From Anaerolineales bacterium (GTDB lineage: Bacteria; Chloroflexota; Anaerolineae; 4572-78; J111): a stretch of DNA of 64,000 nt. The notes beneath the pieces are model-generated. The model saw only the letters and a list, made by a program, of their open reading frames with translations, was not told where the DNA came from and did not search any database. Below are positions 60,701 to 64,000 of this stretch, piece after piece. The stretch is from NCBI GenBank assembly GCA_015075405.1, contig JABTUK010000002.1, positions 310,001 to 374,000 of the forward strand. The letters are read 5' to 3'. Position 1 is the first letter of the stretch; the number at the start of each line of letters is the position of its first letter. The position numbers and the translations under genes are program-made.

Positions 60701-61481
60701 GACCACCGACTTCTACTCTAACGTGCTGGACAACCCGCTCTACGTTTACCCCGGCGATGACCGGACCAAACGCCTCAAACGGACCATTCTAAAAACGCCC
60801 AATACCCCGCTGGCCTACCGCCGGGTGGAGGGCAAGTACGGTCTCAGCTACAACGCCGAAAATGTCAAGGAAATTCCGCGCTTTCAGAACGGCAACATGG
60901 CCCGCGACCTCAACCACTTTCTGAGCGAGAAATTCTTCAATGTCAGCCTCGACCCGGCCGACCCCTTCAGCGAGTTTGTCAGCCCGACCAGTTGGGGGCT
61001 GACTGTAGATTTGGACGGCTATCTGAACTGGGTTTCGGCCCATCCGCTGGATATGCCGGTCACCCGCCTGGAAAATGCGGCCCGCTCGTTTCTGGCGAAA
61101 GAAATTATGGCCATTACCACCAAGCGCAATGCCGGCTATGTCGAGGAAACTGAAACCTACTTTATGCAATACGGAGTTAACTTCTTCAACCAGCCGGTAA
61201 CAACCCTGCTCATCGGCGGCACAATTTACCACAAGATGAAAAGCGGCGACCGAGAACTGCTGAAAGATTTGAGCCTGATTACCCAGGGTGCGCTGTACAA
61301 TCCCCGCGAGTCCGGGGTGCTGCGGCCCAACGGCCGGGTGTTGCTCGACGCCTCCTACCTGGTCTCGATTCTGGGCGGGTTGTATGGCCGCATTGACCCC
61401 AAACGCGCTCTGCGGGTGATGCAGCGTGAACTGGTCGCGCTGGATATGGTGGAGAAACCGGCCATTTTAGCGCCGGTGTAG
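57792..61481 (+). CDS. Fusion of B12-binding domain, glutamate-mutase-like barrel and MutL-like reactivase
   Basis: This 1229-aa protein combines parts that are usually separate. Residues about 15-120 resemble a cobalamin-binding Rossmann domain with GAIGACVHNLGVENFADW, where the usual DxHxxG reads CVHNLG but keeps His and Gly. Residues about 220-570 resemble the glutamate mutase E-subunit barrel (FFYNQLDGRGPISIRDSF; EINDPHQWGLRYASDDMQV). Residues about 690-1229 are an actin-like ATPase of the MutL/GlmL type (LVVDFGSTFTKIGLF; MALDIGGATTDFYS). The last part probably refreshes damaged cofactor, as reactivases do for other B12 mutases. The carbon-skeleton substrate is unknown. AAGGGAGGTAAAG precedes the ATG by 6-8 bases. 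Confidence 0.85.
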   Translation: MPKAKDFPHEGAKRRVMVGAIGACVHNLGVENFADWMEDKGIGYISVKLGPAVPIPEVVNKIREARPEVVGISMRLGDLHVDKLIGQFIELATQYDLLPRQSGIRYAFSGLRPAANLVRAMTGVPLEPDPFTPVGERHYDLEALAAEFKKKENFQGFFELVADDFITMEELEDFAQHRAHNRQVEQVAWSDYLVERIRQVREREDRPIIRAHIGIAAETIDPTVQAIHKLAEAHAFEIVSLAPDQPSQEMLAKFIRGEEDPDKYLRGQGGAPIRTLEDLSRLKAATQRGNFPMTRIYTGTDELVALAHLWEEYLNICFPAVPIFFYNQLDGRGPISIRDSFTEHYDTIRWWAERGKPLEINDPHQWGLRYASDDMQVTDHVLCALIALKMGIKHYVMQMMFELPPQISALDDLAKMKAAYELAEPLTRRYDFHIIRQTRSGLPSFPPNLYQAKGHLAFGIYTQLYMEPDILHVVSFPEAHHEAKAEDIIESCELVKQVCWDFKKGHVPNIWTDPVLMARKRELKEGAMYNILHGALLGGYRGPVTVENFWEWAKESDEDPDHNFETMLLSFADEANYRTGTCGLISPDSMDLGLQTGLYQAPHVTVIDRRYELTGACRTKVVDGMCRIDEIYGVKVNSEFERVDRVRQRFPWYFDETIERADDESFIIEEVEPIDRTMVLEARKRIGLRRQDLDTLRALVVDFGSTFTKIGLFDAATEAFELRYVPTTPDDIRVGLADGLGVLPECRERGDWQPLDTAMSRYDVKLPCSSAKGGLKMVTVSLVKDESGFAADLAALTAGAKLLDSYAGKLTPDQARRIYEVDQPEIILLSGGVDNGGDTETQLHNARLLAEHAQYAGYTKYGVPVIYAGNQDCRAEVERIFRDNNVDIRLTENVMPEVNTFRIEVVNEVIRELFQTVIIRGKGFDVVEGYMSEKFIPTPRAAFRGINLLARGYGDQPGLGSIMALDIGGATTDFYSNVLDNPLYVYPGDDRTKRLKRTILKTPNTPLAYRRVEGKYGLSYNAENVKEIPRFQNGNMARDLNHFLSEKFFNVSLDPADPFSEFVSPTSWGLTVDLDGYLNWVSAHPLDMPVTRLENAARSFLAKEIMAITTKRNAGYVEETETYFMQYGVNFFNQPVTTLLIGGTIYHKMKSGDRELLKDLSLITQGALYNPRESGVLRPNGRVLLDASYLVSILGGLYGRIDPKRALRVMQRELVALDMVEKPAILAPV

Positions 61482-61814
61482 AAATCGTCAAGGTAGGAAA
61501 GGAGATGAAGAGGCGACGATACAAAATATGATCTTGGGTAAATTTTTTATGGGATCAGAACCCGTCCAAAAATCTGGAGTGCAGGCGATGGAGTTAAAGC
61601 TAATAGTTCGGTAAAAAAGTTACCCAGAGAATCACGGAGGAGGCACAGAGAATCACGGAGAAATCCCAGAGAATCTCTGCGTCTCCTCTGCGAAACTCTG
61701 TGTTCCTGCTTGCCGATTTAGGTTTTTAATCTTCATTCTTAAGTCTGCACTCCACTTCCGAGACAGGTTCAACTGCAACTTGCCAGCTAAACAAATCAAT
61801 ACGGGAGGAAAGAT
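61482..61814. other. Intergenic region with a CACGGAGG/CAGAGAATC palindrome
   Basis: Bases about 61622-61710 hold CAGAGAATCACGGAGGAGGC and CAGAGAATCACGGAG words mirrored by CAGAGAATCTCTGCGTCTCC and CTCTGCGAAACTCTGTG. A similar shorter piece occurs near 16800-16840. No gene was found. GGAGGAAAG lies before the start at 61815. Confidence 0.6.
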
Positions 61815-63596
61815 ATGCTAAAGCAAAACAGGTATAAAGTGACGCTAGTGGCAGCGCTGCTGCTGCTTGCTGTTGGTGTTTTGGTGGCTGCCTGCGGGCC
61901 AGCGCCAACCCCTCAAACCGTCACCGTCGTCGAAACTGTCATCGTGACCAAGGAAGTTGAAGGGGAAGCCAAAACGGTCGTTGAGACGGTGGAAGTGGTA
62001 GAAACAGTGGAAGTGGTAGAGACGGTGGAAGTGGTCAAAGAGGTGGTGGTTACGGCGACGCCGGAGCCGGGCCGCACCACCCTGATTGTGGGCATGGCCC
62101 AGCCGCCGGTGTCCCTGGACCCGGCCGACCATCGCAGCCGCGAGTCGGAAACGGTCATCCGCAATATGTTTGATGGGCTGGTCACCCGCGACAACACCAG
62201 CGGCGTCCACCTGGAACTGGCCGAAGCAATGGACTGGGTAAATGATACCACCCTGGAAGTCAAACTGCGCCAGGGGGTCAAATTCCACGACGGCAGCGAT
62301 ATGACCGCCGACGATGTTGTCTATACTTTCAAACGGATCATTGACGAAAACGCTATTGAATATCCTGAGCCGCATACCTCGCCACGCAAGGGCTTGATTG
62401 CGCCGCTGGAATCGGTAGAGAAAGTGGACGATTATACGGTCAGGCTCAATTTCACTGGCGTCTGGCCGCCGGCCATGCAGCTTTTGGTTCACCAGCAAAT
62501 CGTTCCCCAGGCTTATCTGGAGGAAGTTGGCACCGAGGGGTTTGTCAACAAACCTATTGGTACCGGCCCCTTCAAGTTTGTCGAGGGCCAGCTTGACGAC
62601 CAAATTGTTATGGAACGCTTTGACGACTACTGGGGCGGCGCGCCCGACCTGGAGCCGGTCGGCCCTGCCTGTGTCGAGAAGGCCATCTTCCGGGTCATCC
62701 CCGAAGCCTCGACCCGCGTAGCCGCCCTGCTGGCCGGCGAGGTGGACATCATCCAGGCTGTGCCGGCCGAGTTGATTGACACCCTTTCTCAAACGCCCGG
62801 CATCCAGGTCAAAACCGCTGCCGGAACCCAGCCCAAGTGGCTGGAGCTTAATGTCACCAAGCCGCCCTTCGATGATGTCAAGGTGCGCCACGCCCTCAAT
62901 TACGCTGTGGATAAAGATTTGATTATCGAGGCCATCTATGGGGGGCGGGCGGTGGCCCTGCCCGGCCCGCTCTCGCCTTACAACAACTTTGTCAACAAGA
63001 GCCTCAGTCCCTATCCCTACGACCCCGACAAGGCACTATCCCTGTTGGAGGAAGCCGGCTGGACGGACAGCGACGGAGATGGTATCCTGGATAAAGACGG
63101 GCAGGCCCTCGCCTTTACCATTGACACCCTGGAAGAGTGGCGTCCATTAGCCGAAGCGGTAGCCGGCATGCTGCGCGAACTGGGTCTTGATGCCGGGGTG
63201 CGTTTCTGGGAGTACAGCGTGGTGCGCGACCAACTGCTGGCCTGCGAGCGCCAGGCCTATCTGGACGATTGGGGCGACTCGGCCTTTGATCCGGTGGGAC
63301 ACTTTGAGGCCAAATGGACTACCTTTACCGAAGGCCAGCCTTACGGCCGGGGCAACTTCTCCTGCTACAGCAACGAGCGCGTGGATGAACTGACCAAGGC
63401 CGGCGAAACCGAGGCCGACGAGGCCAAGCGCCAGGAGATTTACGACGAGGCCCAGCAGCTTGTCTACGACGATGCGCCTGCTGTCTTCCTGATTTTGCCC
63501 GACGAGGCTGAAGCTGCCCTGGACCGGGTTCAGAATTGGGAACCCGCCGCCGACAGCCGTATCAATCTGCACGATGTCTGCCTGGGAGCGAAGTAA
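61815..63596 (+). CDS. Peptide/nickel-type ABC transporter substrate-binding lipoprotein (family 5)
   Basis: This 593-aa protein has a lipoprotein signal (LLLLAVGVLVAACGP, Cys at residue 27), then a repetitive Val/Glu linker (about 34-77, units of VETVEVV), then the family-5 binding fold: PPVSLDPADHRSRESETVIR, VKLRQGVKFHDGSDMTADDV, GTGPFKFVEG, LELNVTKPPFDDVKVRHALN and YDPDKALSLLEEAGW. It delivers peptides or similar solutes to the permease encoded next. The VETVEVV units are tandem 21-base-like repeats at 61975-62040. Confidence 0.94.
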   Translation: MLKQNRYKVTLVAALLLLAVGVLVAACGPAPTPQTVTVVETVIVTKEVEGEAKTVVETVEVVETVEVVETVEVVKEVVVTATPEPGRTTLIVGMAQPPVSLDPADHRSRESETVIRNMFDGLVTRDNTSGVHLELAEAMDWVNDTTLEVKLRQGVKFHDGSDMTADDVVYTFKRIIDENAIEYPEPHTSPRKGLIAPLESVEKVDDYTVRLNFTGVWPPAMQLLVHQQIVPQAYLEEVGTEGFVNKPIGTGPFKFVEGQLDDQIVMERFDDYWGGAPDLEPVGPACVEKAIFRVIPEASTRVAALLAGEVDIIQAVPAELIDTLSQTPGIQVKTAAGTQPKWLELNVTKPPFDDVKVRHALNYAVDKDLIIEAIYGGRAVALPGPLSPYNNFVNKSLSPYPYDPDKALSLLEEAGWTDSDGDGILDKDGQALAFTIDTLEEWRPLAEAVAGMLRELGLDAGVRFWEYSVVRDQLLACERQAYLDDWGDSAFDPVGHFEAKWTTFTEGQPYGRGNFSCYSNERVDELTKAGETEADEAKRQEIYDEAQQLVYDDAPAVFLILPDEAEAALDRVQNWEPAADSRINLHDVCLGAK

Positions 63597-63599
63597 TAA

Positions 63600-63661
63600 G
63601 GTGTGATGCGTGATACGTGAGGCATTTACCTCTCTCACGTATCACGCATCACGTTTCACGT
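63600..63661. repeat. GTGATGCGTGATACGTGAGG palindrome
   Basis: GTGTGATGCGTGATACGTGA is mirrored by TCACGTATCACGCATCACGT. It is the same family as 18034-18100 and lies between the binding protein and permease genes. Confidence 0.8.
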
Positions 63662-63677
63662 CTGGAGTGAGAAACCC

Positions 63678-64000
63678 GTGCGAGCCATCAAAATCCTGGA
63701 ACGCATCCTTTATACCGTACCGATCATGGTCGGCGTGGCCGTCATCGTCTTCATCTTTATTCGTCTGACCCCCGGCGACCCGGTAGACATAATGATGGGC
63801 CAGGGTGGATCCATCTCCGCCGGTGAGATTGAAAAGCTGCGCGCCGAATTTCACCTGGACGAGCCGATTGCCACCCAATTGTGGTACTTTTTGAGCGATG
63901 CCGCCCAAGGCGACCTGGGCTACTCCTATGTCAAAAAGCAGCCGGTCACCAAACTCATTGGTGAGCGGCTGCCGGCTACCATCGAACTGGCGCTGGGCGG
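63678..64000 (+). CDS. DppB-type ABC transporter permease, 3' end outside window
   Basis: From a GTG at 63678, with GGAGTGAG upstream, the frame reads VRAIKILERILYTVPIMVGV, a first membrane helix AVIVFIFIRLTPGDPVDIMM, and FHLDEPIATQLWYFLSDAAQ before GDLGYSYVKKQPV and RLPATIELALG. This is the N-terminal third of a DppB/OppB permease. It continues past the right edge without a stop and belongs with the binding protein just upstream. Confidence 0.92.
   Translation, partial: MRAIKILERILYTVPIMVGVAVIVFIFIRLTPGDPVDIMMGQGGSISAGEIEKLRAEFHLDEPIATQLWYFLSDAAQGDLGYSYVKKQPVTKLIGERLPATIELALG

Overview
This window reads as a chromosomal contig from a Chloroflexota bacterium, most likely class Anaerolineae or a near relative. 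That is an inference from several things together: moderately high GC, fasciclin and LysM secreted proteins, a large cobalamin-mutase/MutL-type fusion, an FMN-riboswitch-driven RibXY-like transporter, cNMP-patatin and GAF-kinase proteins, and very many simple-word palindromes between and inside genes. No rRNA, tRNA or CRISPR array was seen.

Layout. 1-1625: partial fasciclin/LysM secreted protein. 1776-3388: a complete DDE-type insertion sequence. 3428-6814: ileS with atypical class I signatures. 6905-7970: a decayed IS5-like element that split a small gene; the gene can be rebuilt exactly. 8560-9526: DUF433 antitoxin-like gene and a HEPN/MNT pair. 9571-10764: AlaX-type tRNA editing gene behind a T-box leader with an apparent Ala (GCC) specifier and a good promoter. 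10834-14482: LysM solute-binding protein, an acyl-CoA synthetase remnant and a cNMP-patatin; a 93-bp MITE-like element occurs twice here with clean 3-bp target duplications. 14781-21110: membrane-anchored GH18-like protein, kinase remnant, MetE-like protein, response regulator and histidine kinase. 21481-25442: lutA-lutB-dapB-lutC. 25463-26528: a hypothetical gene and cobU.

26518 to about 36100 is an integrative element, all genes on the minus strand: large serine recombinase, FtsK-like translocase, DUF2637 membrane protein, ribbon-helix-helix regulator, iteron region, TOPRIM/VirE primase-helicase and small cargo genes. The architecture resembles actinomycete AICEs, which move double-stranded DNA with one FtsK-like pump. 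It is nearly free of the host palindromes and carries its own operator-like repeats.

36293-44000: P1 peptidase, Ser/Thr kinase, FMN riboswitch with RibXY-like ABC transporter, and a REC-GAF-histidine kinase. 44069-48257: miaA overlaps the 3' end of an M32 carboxypeptidase gene, which is split by a 1662-bp insertion whose only gene is a ~510-aa protein of unclassified type. Deleting the insertion and one TAA copy restores the carboxypeptidase frame. 48294-55042: Uma2, lepA, PHP phosphoesterase, SGNH hydrolase, ABC-F. 55395-61481: RpiR regulator with operator and promoter, octopine-dehydrogenase-like gene, then a 1229-aa fusion of B12-binding, glutamate-mutase-like barrel and MutL-like reactivase. 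61815-64000: start of a peptide-type ABC transporter.

A theme across the window is palindromic word repeats that lie in spacers and also sit in frame inside ileS, lutA, lutB, lepA and miaA.
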